A stretch of 39,414 bases of DNA from Tychonema sp. LEGE 06208 (GTDB lineage Bacteria; Cyanobacteriota; Cyanobacteriia; Cyanobacteriales; Microcoleaceae): positions 1 to 39,414 of the forward strand of contig NZ_JADEWT010000057.1 of NCBI RefSeq assembly GCF_015207505.1, in the 5' to 3' direction. Of the stretch, positions 25,212-33,197 are shown in pieces. Position 1 is the stretch's first letter, and each line of letters starts with the position of its first letter. A program made the position numbers and the translations under genes. The notes below the pieces were generated by a model. The model saw only the letters and a list, made by a program, of their open reading frames with translations, was not told the origin of the DNA and ran no database searches.

Positions 25212-25727
25212 CTACTTGGTCACTAACTTGTCAGTACCCGTGCAGGTTACACCTGTGTTTCCATAAGTTGGGGTGCTAGCATTACCCGTGCTGAGGCTTT
25301 CACAAAGTATGCTCTGGGTGGTTTTTGCTTCACCTGCCTCAACCAGTCCTACACCGCCGGCATATCCTTTGAGAGCCGCTTGATTAACAGGGTTTGCCAG
25401 GGCAGTAGCATTTGATGCTGTATTACTTACAACGTAGCTGTAGTTTGTGGTAGCAGTTTTCAGACCAAGACCTAAAACTGTAACGTTACTCCCAAACTTA
25501 GTATTCTCTGCGTAGTATGCTTGCTGACCCTTGTTAATTGAACTGATATACTGTTTGCCTTCAGACTGCTTGGCTTTGTTTGCTTGGTTGAGGAAGGCTG
25601 GCAAAGCAATAGCAGACAAAATACCGATAATGATGATAACAACCAGGAGTTCAATCAGTGTAAAACCTTCTTCCTGTCTTCTTTTGTTGAGCTGTTGCAG
25701 GAACTTGGCTTTAAATTCAGTCTTCAT
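25212..25727 (-). CDS. pilA: Type IV major pilin PilA
   Basis: A 171-residue prepilin. The leader is 21 residues (basic, ending in EEG), cleaved before Phe22 by PilD; the mature protein has 150 residues. The N-terminal helix starts FTLIELLVVIIIIGILSAIA, with the conserved Glu at position 5. The globular part ends with two cysteines (ILCES and VTCTG) that can form the D-loop disulfide. The C-terminal 35 residues are very rich in Ser, Thr, Gly and Asn, plausible O-modification sites. AAGGAG lies just upstream of the ATG. The pilus would support gliding or twitching motility and DNA uptake. It sits between a methyltransferase and a GT41 gene on the same strand. Confidence 0.93.
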   Translation of the reverse strand: MKTEFKAKFLQQLNKRRQEEGFTLIELLVVIIIIGILSAIALPAFLNQANKAKQSEGKQYISSINKGQQAYYAENTKFGSNVTVLGLGLKTATTNYSYVVSNTASNATALANPVNQAALKGYAGGVGLVEAGEAKTTQSILCESLSTGNASTPTYGNTGVTCTGTDKLVTK

Positions 25728-25840
25728 AATTTGTTTCTCCTTGAGGGGTTGGGATGCTCGTTTCTAACTCTTATATGTAACTTACCCAGTTGTCGGCGCT
25801 TTAATATCACCCCAGAGCAATTTTTTTTCAACTCCCGGTG

Positions 25841-27160
25841 TTAACACTCCAAAAGCACATACAGAAAGACTTCTAGCCTAATTAACAGTTCCTTGACTTC
25901 CTCAAAGGCTGTCTCCTCAGTAACAGGCTCTAGGTTAACAGCCATCTGAGAGCGGATTTGGAGCCATTGATCCACCAGGGATACCACAGACTGCGGCCCC
26001 TCCCACAGAGGTAGCAAACAAGCCGCCATTGTACTATTGAGTGCCACTGGCGCTAGAGTTGGCACAATAATATAACGGCTAATCTCAAACGGCGTCTGGC
26101 TGTCAATGCAATTACTCAAGTCTTCCCTCACCTGGGAAGTCCTCAGTTGAGGGTGCAGGTGTACCCGTGCTTCCCGCCAGTCGGCCTCCGTCCATTCCGC
26201 CACGGGCACAAAAGCCTGAGTTCGATTTGGATTGCCGCACCAGAAATCAAACAAACGGTGCAGGGGATGTAACAAGTCAAATAAATGCAGCCGCTCTTCC
26301 ACAGAAGCTTCTGGCAGACTCATCGCCAAAAACGGAGGCAAATCATCTGGATTTTTGAACAAATCCATCAACTCCCACCTGCGCCAAGCCACCATACTAA
26401 TAAACTCTAAATCAGCACCTCTCAACATAGCAAACACTTCAGGAATGCTACAACCTTTATCACCCACCAATAAATAGTTAGACATAATCCATCCCTCATC
26501 CTGCGCGCGATCGGCATTCCACCCTGCCGCCTTGAGCCCTATTTCATCTCTCAAGGCTTCCATTGTTTCCCGGACTATTTCTATCTCCAATTCTCCCGGA
26601 CTTCCATCCATTAATCCCATTGCTTTGAAAACAGCTTGAGCACGAAATACTCCGGCTCTACCATTTGAACTATGAAGGTTGGTGCGGATAATTCCGTCTG
26701 GAGACAGAACTGACTTCATCGCTTGCAATCCCGCAATAGCATCCGGCAAGAGATACAGAACTTCGTCAGCATTAATATAGTCAAACTGTAACCCTAAAGT
26801 TGGTAAATCTTCTATTTTCAAAGCATAAAACTCTGCATTAGCAACCCCATGATACTGTAAACGTTGCTCAGCTAGTTTCACAGATTCTTCTGATAAATCG
26901 ATGCCTACTATTTTCGCTCCGGGATTGGCTAGAGCTAAAACCAAGGATTTATAACCGGTGCCGCATCCCGCATCTAGGATAACTTTACCGGAAGTATTGA
27001 TAATTTTTCTATTTCTGAAGTAGTAAGCAGTGACAAGATTATGAAGGTAGAGCAATTCACTGTTGTCTTTTGGAGATTGTTCCAGGGGGATTCTGGGAAA
27101 AGGAGTATTGTCAAATTGCTGGCGAATGTTTTCTATTAACTCTAAATTTTGGTGATCCAT
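25841..27160 (-). CDS. Methyltransferase with large C-terminal domain, upstream of pilA
   Basis: A 439-residue protein. Residues about 60-165 are a class I SAM domain: VILDAGCGTGYKSLVLALA, IVGIDLSEESVKLAEQRL and INADEVLYLLPDA. The remaining ~270 residues form a second, helical domain that I cannot name, with a Trp- and acid-rich stretch (MVAWRRWELMDLFKNPDDLP) and an end rich in leucine. The frame opens at a TTG at 27166, but the ATG at 27160 begins MDHQNLELIE and is preferred. It is followed by pilA after 113 bases in the same direction, which suggests a role in pilus or surface modification; the substrate is not known. Confidence 0.78.
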   Translation of the reverse strand: MDHQNLELIENIRQQFDNTPFPRIPLEQSPKDNSELLYLHNLVTAYYFRNRKIINTSGKVILDAGCGTGYKSLVLALANPGAKIVGIDLSEESVKLAEQRLQYHGVANAEFYALKIEDLPTLGLQFDYINADEVLYLLPDAIAGLQAMKSVLSPDGIIRTNLHSSNGRAGVFRAQAVFKAMGLMDGSPGELEIEIVRETMEALRDEIGLKAAGWNADRAQDEGWIMSNYLLVGDKGCSIPEVFAMLRGADLEFISMVAWRRWELMDLFKNPDDLPPFLAMSLPEASVEERLHLFDLLHPLHRLFDFWCGNPNRTQAFVPVAEWTEADWREARVHLHPQLRTSQVREDLSNCIDSQTPFEISRYIIVPTLAPVALNSTMAACLLPLWEGPQSVVSLVDQWLQIRSQMAVNLEPVTEETAFEEVKELLIRLEVFLYVLLEC

Positions 27161-27287
27161 TTTCAATTACACTCAACGCTGGCAAGTTACCTTAGTATCT
27201 CAGAAAATAGCCGATCGCCCGCCAAGCCGCAACACATACTTGCCATAATAATCTGAATCCCTGATTATACAACCAACCACCACCTCC

Positions 27288-27476
27288 ATGAACAGCAACA
27301 TCAGCCCCATCCTCAAAGTATTCACCCTCTCCGCCGCCCTTTCCCTGGCCATCAAATACGCAGGGCCCAGCTTATCCATCCCCTCTACCGACCTCAACGC
27401 TCTCATCGCCGTCTTTACCCCCAGTATCATCTTAGCTGCCATCCTCGGCTGGCGATCGCGCCAACAGCAGCAGTAG
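27288..27476 (+). CDS. Small predicted membrane protein
   Basis: A 62-residue hydrophobic protein with two short membrane segments (ILKVFTLSAALSLAIKYAG and LNALIAVFTPSIILAAILGW) and a charged tail RSRQQQQ. I recall similar small proteins in other cyanobacteria but not a function. It is divergent from the methyltransferase and close to a Uma2 gene. The opposite strand has a competing ORF over the same bases without recognisable features. Moderate confidence. Confidence 0.6.
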   Translation: MNSNISPILKVFTLSAALSLAIKYAGPSLSIPSTDLNALIAVFTPSIILAAILGWRSRQQQQ

Positions 27477-27584
27477 AGACGTAATCAAAAAGTGCGATCG
27501 ATCTACACTAGGTCTAAAGACTATGTTTTTGCCAAAATCTTAATTCCCCGTACACCTATCGAAACCAAACTAAAGGCACTCACC

Positions 27585-28202
27585 ATGATTCAAAGCATAA
27601 CAGAATTAGTAACATTCAATGAATTCATTGACTGGTATCCTGAAAATTCAGAACACCGCTACGAATTGCACAATGGAGAGATTGTTGAGATGCCAAAAGC
27701 AACAGGCAAACATTCTAAAGTAGCCGGTTTTACCGCACTGAAAGTCGGAATAGAGATTGAGCGTCTCAATTTGCCCTACTTCATCCCCAAAGAATGCGTC
27801 ATCAAACCCATGCGCGAGGAATCGGGATATGAACCAGATATTATTGTACTTAACGAACAAACCATTGGAAACGAGCCGCGATGGGAGAAATCATCAATTA
27901 TCACAATGGGCTCATCAGTCCCCCTAATCGTCGAGGTAACTAGCACTAATTGGGGTGATGATTATGCCCTAAAGCTTGAGGCATATGAGTCAATGGGTAT
28001 TCAAGAATATTGGATTATAGACTATCTAGGATTGGGCGGCAGACGGTTTATTGGCAACCCCAAACAACCTACTTTTTCGGTTTACCAACTAATTGACGGG
28101 GAATACCAAGTCAAACTGTTCCGAGGGGGCGAGTGTATTGAGTCCCCAACTTTCCCAGAATTGAAGCTGACAGCGCAGCAGGTGTTCGCAAAAGGGAATT
28201 GA
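27585..28202 (+). CDS. Uma2-family (DUF820) protein
   Basis: A 205-residue Uma2 protein of the classical short form: EHRYELHNGEIVEMPKATG, ESGYEPDIIVLNE (PD motif, about 82-94), PLIVEVTSTNWGDDYALKL (E-x-T motif), then YESMGIQEYWIIDYLGLGGR. It lacks the coiled-coil tail seen in three other copies. The frame opens at a GTG at 27492, but the ATG at 27585 (MIQSITELVTFNEF) matches the family start. Function beyond the PD-(D/E)XK fold is unknown. Confidence 0.85.
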   Translation: MIQSITELVTFNEFIDWYPENSEHRYELHNGEIVEMPKATGKHSKVAGFTALKVGIEIERLNLPYFIPKECVIKPMREESGYEPDIIVLNEQTIGNEPRWEKSSIITMGSSVPLIVEVTSTNWGDDYALKLEAYESMGIQEYWIIDYLGLGGRRFIGNPKQPTFSVYQLIDGEYQVKLFRGGECIESPTFPELKLTAQQVFAKGN

Positions 28203-28349
28203 GGTGGCTGCTTATGCTAATGTCCGAGTAGGGGTATCCGATTCAAGATGCGATCGCGCGCATCTGATGTATCTTGATATAAAGGCGATTCATCGCTTCT
28301 GGGCTGCAGAGCAATTAGCAAGCAGTAATTCCCCATACTCTATTCCTCA

Positions 28350-28384
28350 ATCTAAAATCTAATATCTAATATCTAAAATCTAAT
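28350..28384. repeat. Five-unit heptamer array overlapping the AI-2E exporter start codon
   Basis: Five units of ATCTAA(A/T) run from 28350 to 28384. The last unit supplies the A and T of the downstream ATG at 28383. No Shine-Dalgarno sequence is present in or near the array. Confidence 0.75.
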
Positions 28385-29555
28385 GAAGCTAGGACAGTGG
28401 ATGGGCTTATTAGCCCTCATCGCATCTTGTTACATCCTCTGGCAAATCAGACAAGCCCTGCTGCTGCTTTTTGCCGCTATCGTCTTAGCCACAGCCTTAA
28501 ACAGACTAGCACGCTACTTGCAAAAATTCCGACTCAAAAGGTCGATCGCCGTACTTTTATCAATTAGCTTTTTAGTCCTGGTTTTGGTAAGCTTGTTCCT
28601 GATAATTGTACCGCCCTTTGCCCTACAATTCCAACAACTGACCCAAAAAGCACCTGAAGGAATCGCTAAACTAAACGACTGGGTAGATCAAATCGAAGCT
28701 CGCTTCTCGGGACAATTCGAGCAAAGGCTGCCGAATCTTGATGTTAACGATATTATGCGACAACTGCAACCCTTGTTCAACCAACTCGTTGGCGGTGCAG
28801 GAGCCTTTGTCGGCAACACATTAGGGGTTATTCTCAGCTTTTTGCTGGTCTTAGTTTTGACCTTGATGACTTTAGCAGATCCCCTCTCTTACCGCAAAGC
28901 ATTTATACAACTATTTCCCTCTTTTTACCGCCGACGAATCGATGGTATTTTAGATGAATGCGAAATAGCTCTCGGTCGATGGGTCATCGGCGCTCTGATT
29001 AGCATGAGCGTGATTGCTTTGTTGAGCTTAATTGGTTTGTCAATTTTGCAAGTTCCCCTACCGTTAGCTCACGCTGTAGTAGCAGGATTTCTTAACTTGA
29101 TTCCCAATATTGGCCCCACGATGAGCGTCATTCCGCCAATGACGATCGCACTTTTAGACTCTCCCTTACAATCTGGTTTAGTTTTAATTCTTTACTTTCT
29201 AATTCAACAGTTTGAAAGCAACCTCCTTACTCCCTACGTCATGGCACAGCAAGTATCATTGCTGCCAGCAGTAACATTAATTTCTCAAGTATTTTTCGCC
29301 ACCTTTTTTGGATTTTTAGGACTATTACTTGCCCTCCCCCTCACCGTTGTAGCTCAAGTTTGGATTAGGGAAGTATTAATTAAAGACATTCTCAACCAAT
29401 GGAACGCGAATCCTCAAACCTTAGCAGCAATAGATTCGGCTATTCACGAAGAATATGAGTCTCTAGGAGTAAAACATCACAGACAAGAAACCCTTCCAGA
29501 ACAAAAAACAGACATCGCAGACCAAGCAGAAAATGACGATACTGTTAATCGATAA
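28383..29555 (+). CDS. AI-2E family (PerM/YdbT-like) transporter
   Basis: A 390-residue polytopic membrane protein of the AI-2E transporter family. It shows the paired N-terminal helices (LLLLFAAIVLATALNRLARY), a long soluble segment (about 90-130), and the family-type LNLIPNIGPTMSVIPP loop at about 239-254, with two to three further helices. Members export autoinducer-2, drugs or ions; the substrate is unknown. The C-terminal 50 residues are hydrophilic. The start ATG lies in a heptamer array without a ribosome site, but MKLGQWMGLLALI matches what I expect for the family. Confidence 0.88.
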   Translation: MKLGQWMGLLALIASCYILWQIRQALLLLFAAIVLATALNRLARYLQKFRLKRSIAVLLSISFLVLVLVSLFLIIVPPFALQFQQLTQKAPEGIAKLNDWVDQIEARFSGQFEQRLPNLDVNDIMRQLQPLFNQLVGGAGAFVGNTLGVILSFLLVLVLTLMTLADPLSYRKAFIQLFPSFYRRRIDGILDECEIALGRWVIGALISMSVIALLSLIGLSILQVPLPLAHAVVAGFLNLIPNIGPTMSVIPPMTIALLDSPLQSGLVLILYFLIQQFESNLLTPYVMAQQVSLLPAVTLISQVFFATFFGFLGLLLALPLTVVAQVWIREVLIKDILNQWNANPQTLAAIDSAIHEEYESLGVKHHRQETLPEQKTDIADQAENDDTVNR

Positions 29556-29623
29556 TTCAGGTTGGTAGTGAGGACTTCAATCATTCTTGATTATCAGAGT
29601 GAGAACTGAATTCCTTCTTGACT

Positions 29624-29724
29624 GGGAGCATCTGGATTTTGCATTTAATAGTGCTGTCCCCGCGAGTTCGCGGTGCAAGACTCGCACAATAAAAAATGCT
29701 TTTTTCAAGGCCCGAGATGCTCCC
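29624..29724. mobile_element. Short inverted-repeat (MITE-like) element, copy B
   Basis: A 101-bp element whose ends, GGGAGCATCT (29624-29633) and AGATGCTCCC (29715-29724), are perfect 10-bp inverted repeats. Directly outside each end lie TTCTTGACT (29615-29623) and TTCTTGATT (29725-29733), a probable 9-bp target-site duplication with one mismatch. The interior contains TAGTGCTGTCCCC, a small palindrome CGCGAGTTCGCG, and AAAAAATGCTTTTT. It has no coding capacity and would depend on a transposase encoded elsewhere. Confidence 0.75.
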
Positions 29725-29828
29725 TTCTTGATTCGAGATTGAGGACTTAAGTCCTGACTACAAATTTAGCAACTCGATCGCCATCAATAAAACAATACGG
29801 TTTACTTAAATGAACGGTATCGATCAAT

Positions 29829-29858
29829 AAAACTAAAAACTAAAAACTAAAACTAAAA
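29829..29858. repeat. A-rich heptamer run before the DUF39 start
   Basis: Four ACTAAAA-type units (spacings 7, 7 and 6) run up to the start codon at 29861. No Shine-Dalgarno sequence is seen. Confidence 0.6.
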
Positions 29859-29860
29859 TT

Positions 29861-31036
29861 ATGAGATCTATCGACGAAATCAACGATAAAATCAGCCAAG
29901 GCAAAGCGACAGTCTGGACAATCGAAGAACTCAAAAACCGAGTCCAAGAAACCAGCATTAGCCAAGCCGCCAAAGAAGTCGATGTGATTACCGCAGGCAC
30001 CTTCGAGCCGATGGAATCCTCCGGTGCCATCATCAACCTCGGCCATACCGATCCCCCGATCAAAATCCGCCAGTGCTGGCTAGACGGCGTTTTAGCATAC
30101 TCCGGCTTTGGGGCTGTAGACCTGTACTTGGGAGCCACCCAAGTAGCCGAAGACGGCGAAGAATCCCGGGAACGGGGAGGCGGACAGGTCATCGAAGACT
30201 TAATCGCCGGGAAACCCGTGCAGTTGCGAGCTTTGGGGCAAGTCACAGATTGCTACCCCCGCGCCTCCTTTGAAACCACAATTACCCGCGATACCATCAA
30301 CCAGTTTTATTTATTCAATCCCCGGAACGCCTATCAAAACTTTATTGTGGGAGTTAACGGGGGCGATCGCCCGCTGTTCACCTACCTCGGCCCCCTGCAA
30401 CCAAACCTCGGCAACGCCGTGTATTCGAGCCTGGGAGCCATGTCACCCCTGCTCAACGACCCCCACCTCCAACTCATCGGCATCGGCACCCGCATCTGGC
30501 TGGGAGGCGCTCAGGGCTACATCACCTGGGAAGGAACCCAGCACTTCCCGCTGCAAAAACGCCAGCCCAACGGCACCCCTATCGGCCCAGCCGCCACCCT
30601 CGCACTCATCGGCGACGCCAAACAAATGAACTCCAAATGGGTGCGCGGCTGCTACTTCAAAAACTACGGCCCGTCGCTGATGCTGGGAGTCGGCATCCCT
30701 TTTCCAGTCTTAAACGAAACAGTGGTAGCCAACTGTGCAGTCTCCGACAAAAAAATAGTAGCGCCGGTGGTAGATTTCTCTATCCCCCGGCGCGTTCGTC
30801 CCACATTCGGTTTAGTCAGCTACGCTCAATTAAAAACTGGTCGAATTCTCATTGAGGGCAAACCGGTGCGGGCGGCCCCCTTGGCGAGTATGTTTCTCTC
30901 GCGGCAAGTAGCATTGGAATTGAAGCAGCAAATTGAAGCAGGTCAATTTACCCTCACGGCCCCAGTTGCTCCCCTACCCACCGACAGAGTATTTCTCCCG
31001 CAAGATTTGTGGGGCGCCCAAGTCCGGCTGGAATAA
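29861..31036 (+). CDS. DUF39 family homocysteine-biosynthesis protein
   Basis: A 391-residue protein of the DUF39 family, members of which take part in sulfur incorporation into homocysteine in methanogens and sulfate reducers. It begins MRSIDEINDKISQGKATVWT and carries VITAGTFEPMESSGAIINLG, a conserved-looking loop with KIRQCWLDGVLAYSGFGAVD, and GIGTRIWLGGAQGYITWEGT. The cysteine in IRQCWLDG is the natural candidate for a functional residue, but I cannot verify it. The usual partner domain (CBS pair or ferredoxin) is absent from this polypeptide and from the window. It is transcribed convergently with the gene at 31107. Confidence 0.85.
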   Translation: MRSIDEINDKISQGKATVWTIEELKNRVQETSISQAAKEVDVITAGTFEPMESSGAIINLGHTDPPIKIRQCWLDGVLAYSGFGAVDLYLGATQVAEDGEESRERGGGQVIEDLIAGKPVQLRALGQVTDCYPRASFETTITRDTINQFYLFNPRNAYQNFIVGVNGGDRPLFTYLGPLQPNLGNAVYSSLGAMSPLLNDPHLQLIGIGTRIWLGGAQGYITWEGTQHFPLQKRQPNGTPIGPAATLALIGDAKQMNSKWVRGCYFKNYGPSLMLGVGIPFPVLNETVVANCAVSDKKIVAPVVDFSIPRRVRPTFGLVSYAQLKTGRILIEGKPVRAAPLASMFLSRQVALELKQQIEAGQFTLTAPVAPLPTDRVFLPQDLWGAQVRLE

Positions 31037-31106
31037 AAGATTTTAGATTGCCGATTTTAGATTAACCAGACGCACTAACCGAAAATCTCAAATCTCCAAT
31101 CTGGCC

Positions 31107-32468
31107 CTATTCCTCGGGCTTAGGCTTCTTAACCGGCTTAGGAAGAGGTTCCTTGGGAACAGCAGGTGCTGCTGCTGCGGACTTGATGGTAGGACGCCCT
31201 ACAGGAGCACCGTCACCGCTGGGCCTAGGAGTAAACGGACGCTTGTTTCCCCCTCCTTTGTAGCCACCGGGCGGCTTGCTGCCGGGGGGGAATTTCCGCT
31301 TCTTAATCGGCACGGCGCCAATATTGTTAGCCTGCTCGATCGTCAGACTTTCAGCTTTCAATTTGACGTGGAAATCCCAAAAAAATCCGATCGCCTTTGT
31401 TCCTACATCCCCCTTGAGTTTCAGCTTAAAAAACTTCATCTTGTCGTCATTCTTGCGGGGAGCTTGCTTGATTTTGACGATGACATACTTTTCTTCCTCT
31501 TGCGATTGTTGATAAATCACCTCGCCTCGAATCGAAAAATAGCCATCTTCAACATCAGGTTCCGAGGGCGACACAGATGCCGTCGATGCTTCGCTGCTAG
31601 CCTCAATCTCGCCTGCTTCCAGATTTTCCTCATCCGAAGACACTTCGGGAGATTTCTTGAGCGTTTCCGGCTCCCAAACTCCCATAATCTGGGCGTGCAA
31701 GTTGCCGTCTTCTTGCCTGGTGCGGGGATAGACCACCCACAGGTGTTCTTGTTCCAGATCCAGGTGATTTTTGACTAAACTCATGACTCTACCAAGCAAA
31801 ACTGCGTCGATAGCAGTTCCGTCGGCAGCAATCAGCATACCTCTGGTGAATTGCTCTTCAGATTGGGTGTAGCGGCCCCGCACCAAACCAACAGCTCGGT
31901 ACTGTCTGGGTTCGCTGGGGGGTGGAATGGGATGTTGGCGCATGACCGAGGGTAGGTCATCGTCGGCCTGACTTTCGTTAGCTGCTGGCTCGCCTGTTGC
32001 GGGCACGGAGACTGCGATTGATGGAGTATTGCTGGCAGATTCCGACGGCGCTGCTGGCGCGGAGGGTTCAGGAGCATTGCTCGGCGGGTCTTTTGGCTTT
32101 GTTTTGTCCTTGTCGGGGGCAGAACTGTAGCGGGGTCGTTGCAGCGTATCCTTTGACGCTGATGCGTCTGTTGACGCTGGTGCGTCTGTTGACGCTGGTG
32201 CGTCTGTTGACGCTGGTGCGTCTGTTGACGCTGGTGCGTCTGTTGACGCTGGTGCGTCTGTTGACGCTGGTGCGTCTGTTGTCGCTGGCGATCGATCTAG
32301 GTCAACAGGTGCAGCCGGCGATGGCGGAGGAGACACGGGACTTTCGTCTGGTGTCTCGGCCCCGGAGGCTGTAACTGCGGGCTGATTCACGGCGGGCTCG
32401 CTTGGCTGAGCCTTGCGAGCAGAAGTAGATTTGGACGATTTGGAAGACGGGTTGGGAGAGGGGTTCAT
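31107..32468 (-). CDS. Cyanobacterial hypothetical protein with low-complexity ends and an 18-bp repeat
   Basis: A 453-residue protein of unknown function. Residues 1-190 are disordered and rich in Pro, Ala, Ser and Thr, and contain seven STDAPA-type hexapeptides encoded by an 18-bp tandem repeat. Residues about 190-285 form a folded domain (YRAVGLVRGRYTQSEEQFTR, LLGRVMSLVKNHLDLEQEHL, LWVVYPRTRQ), and about 305-395 a second (FSIRGEVIYQQSQEEEKYVI, FWDFHVKLKAESL). The tail is basic and Gly/Pro-rich (KPPGGYKGGGNKRP), as in nucleic-acid binding proteins. The frame opens at 32495, but ATG 32468 has AAGGAG at a proper distance and is chosen. I recall homologues in many cyanobacteria, none characterised. 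Confidence 0.75.
   Translation of the reverse strand: MNPSPNPSSKSSKSTSARKAQPSEPAVNQPAVTASGAETPDESPVSPPPSPAAPVDLDRSPATTDAPASTDAPASTDAPASTDAPASTDAPASTDAPASTDASASKDTLQRPRYSSAPDKDKTKPKDPPSNAPEPSAPAAPSESASNTPSIAVSVPATGEPAANESQADDDLPSVMRQHPIPPPSEPRQYRAVGLVRGRYTQSEEQFTRGMLIAADGTAIDAVLLGRVMSLVKNHLDLEQEHLWVVYPRTRQEDGNLHAQIMGVWEPETLKKSPEVSSDEENLEAGEIEASSEASTASVSPSEPDVEDGYFSIRGEVIYQQSQEEEKYVIVKIKQAPRKNDDKMKFFKLKLKGDVGTKAIGFFWDFHVKLKAESLTIEQANNIGAVPIKKRKFPPGSKPPGGYKGGGNKRPFTPRPSGDGAPVGRPTIKSAAAAPAVPKEPLPKPVKKPKPEE
32155..32280. repeat. 18-bp tandem repeat inside the hypothetical gene at 31107
   Basis: Seven units of 18 bp starting GACGCTGGTGCGTCTGTT, all but the first identical, encode a Ser-Thr-Asp-Ala-Pro-Ala ladder on the - strand. 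Identity at third positions indicates recent expansion, so copy number is likely to vary between strains. Confidence 0.92.
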
Positions 32469-33197
32469 AAAAAACTCCTTGCAGCGGAGACACATCCCTT
32501 AAGGGAAATTAGGAATAAACTGAAGAAACTGATTTCACAACTACTAGCACCAAACTTAGGGCTTGCGCCGGAAAGTTTGGTTTTGATTCATCAACGCCAG
32601 TTTTAAACTTCGCTACGAGCGATCGATCGCTCCGGGATGGGCGGGCTGCTCTAATCCTTGTTGGCAAAGAGTTTGAGAGTTGCTAACTCCAGGAGCGGGT
32701 CGATCGGGCGAAAACTGGCACTGGTGGCTAATAGCATTTAGGATATTCAGATACTTCGAGCCCGGACAATCTAGGATATATCCCGATCGAACACGTGCTG
32801 AATACCTGAGCATCAAACCAGGCAATATTTCGCAATGCTTTGAGGAAAAGCCTCAAGGCGCCGTTCCAATCTCTTTGGAGCAGCTTGCTTATTTTACTTA
32901 CTCCAATTACCTAGCGGGTCGATCCGCCATCTTTTCGGTAATTGTTAGCTCGACCAAACTAAATTGGACGAAAGTCGCAGTTTTTGGGGCTGCGGGTCTT
33001 TGTGTCCCAAATTGTTTGACGAGCGTGGAGTTGCGGGTCTGTTACCATATTAGCTGCAAGCAAAAGACTGGTTTGTGAATTGGCACTTTGAAGTTAAGAA
33101 CTTTTATGGTTACACGGATGGGGTTAAATCGCAGACGCCCCTAGGCGATGGGTTAATTCTTAGAAAATAGTAGATTTTAAGTTGGGATAGTTGAATT
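32469..33197. other. 729-bp intergenic region without a supported gene
   Basis: This is the longest gap outside the arrays. It separates two divergent genes. A candidate hairpin lies at 32550-32580. An open frame at 32680-33078 on the + strand and a shorter one on the - strand show no family features. The region is moderately GC-rich with several CGATCG words. It could hold divergent promoters or a small RNA; I see no tRNA or riboswitch fold that I could defend. Confidence 0.4.
32550..32584 (+). terminator. Terminator-like hairpin in an orphan position
   Basis: CCAAACTT (32550-32557) pairs with AAGTTTGG (32573-32580) around a GC-rich inner loop, followed on the + strand by TTTT. It resembles an intrinsic terminator, yet no + strand gene lies within 1.5 kb upstream. 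It could end a small RNA or be incidental. Confidence 0.35.

Larger units (their letters stand above)
29556..29860. other. Intergenic region upstream of DUF39 gene, holding an inverted-repeat element
   Basis: This 305-bp gap holds the MITE-like copy B at 29624-29724 and an A-rich heptamer run at 29829-29858. Apart from these no ORF is supported. TTGA-containing direct repeats flank the element. The remainder is AT-rich and presumably contains the DUF39 promoter. Confidence 0.6.

Noticed and set aside
27200..27442. 80-codon ORF on the - strand
   Set aside because: It overlaps the small membrane protein on the + strand and shows no recognisable features.
31997..32374. Leucine-rich repeat-like ORF (LTLVRL units) on the + strand
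   Set aside because: It is the antisense reading of the 18-bp repeat inside the gene at 31107.
32680..33078. 132-codon open frame on the + strand
   Set aside because: No family motif, unusual composition and no ribosome site; treated as chance in a long spacer.
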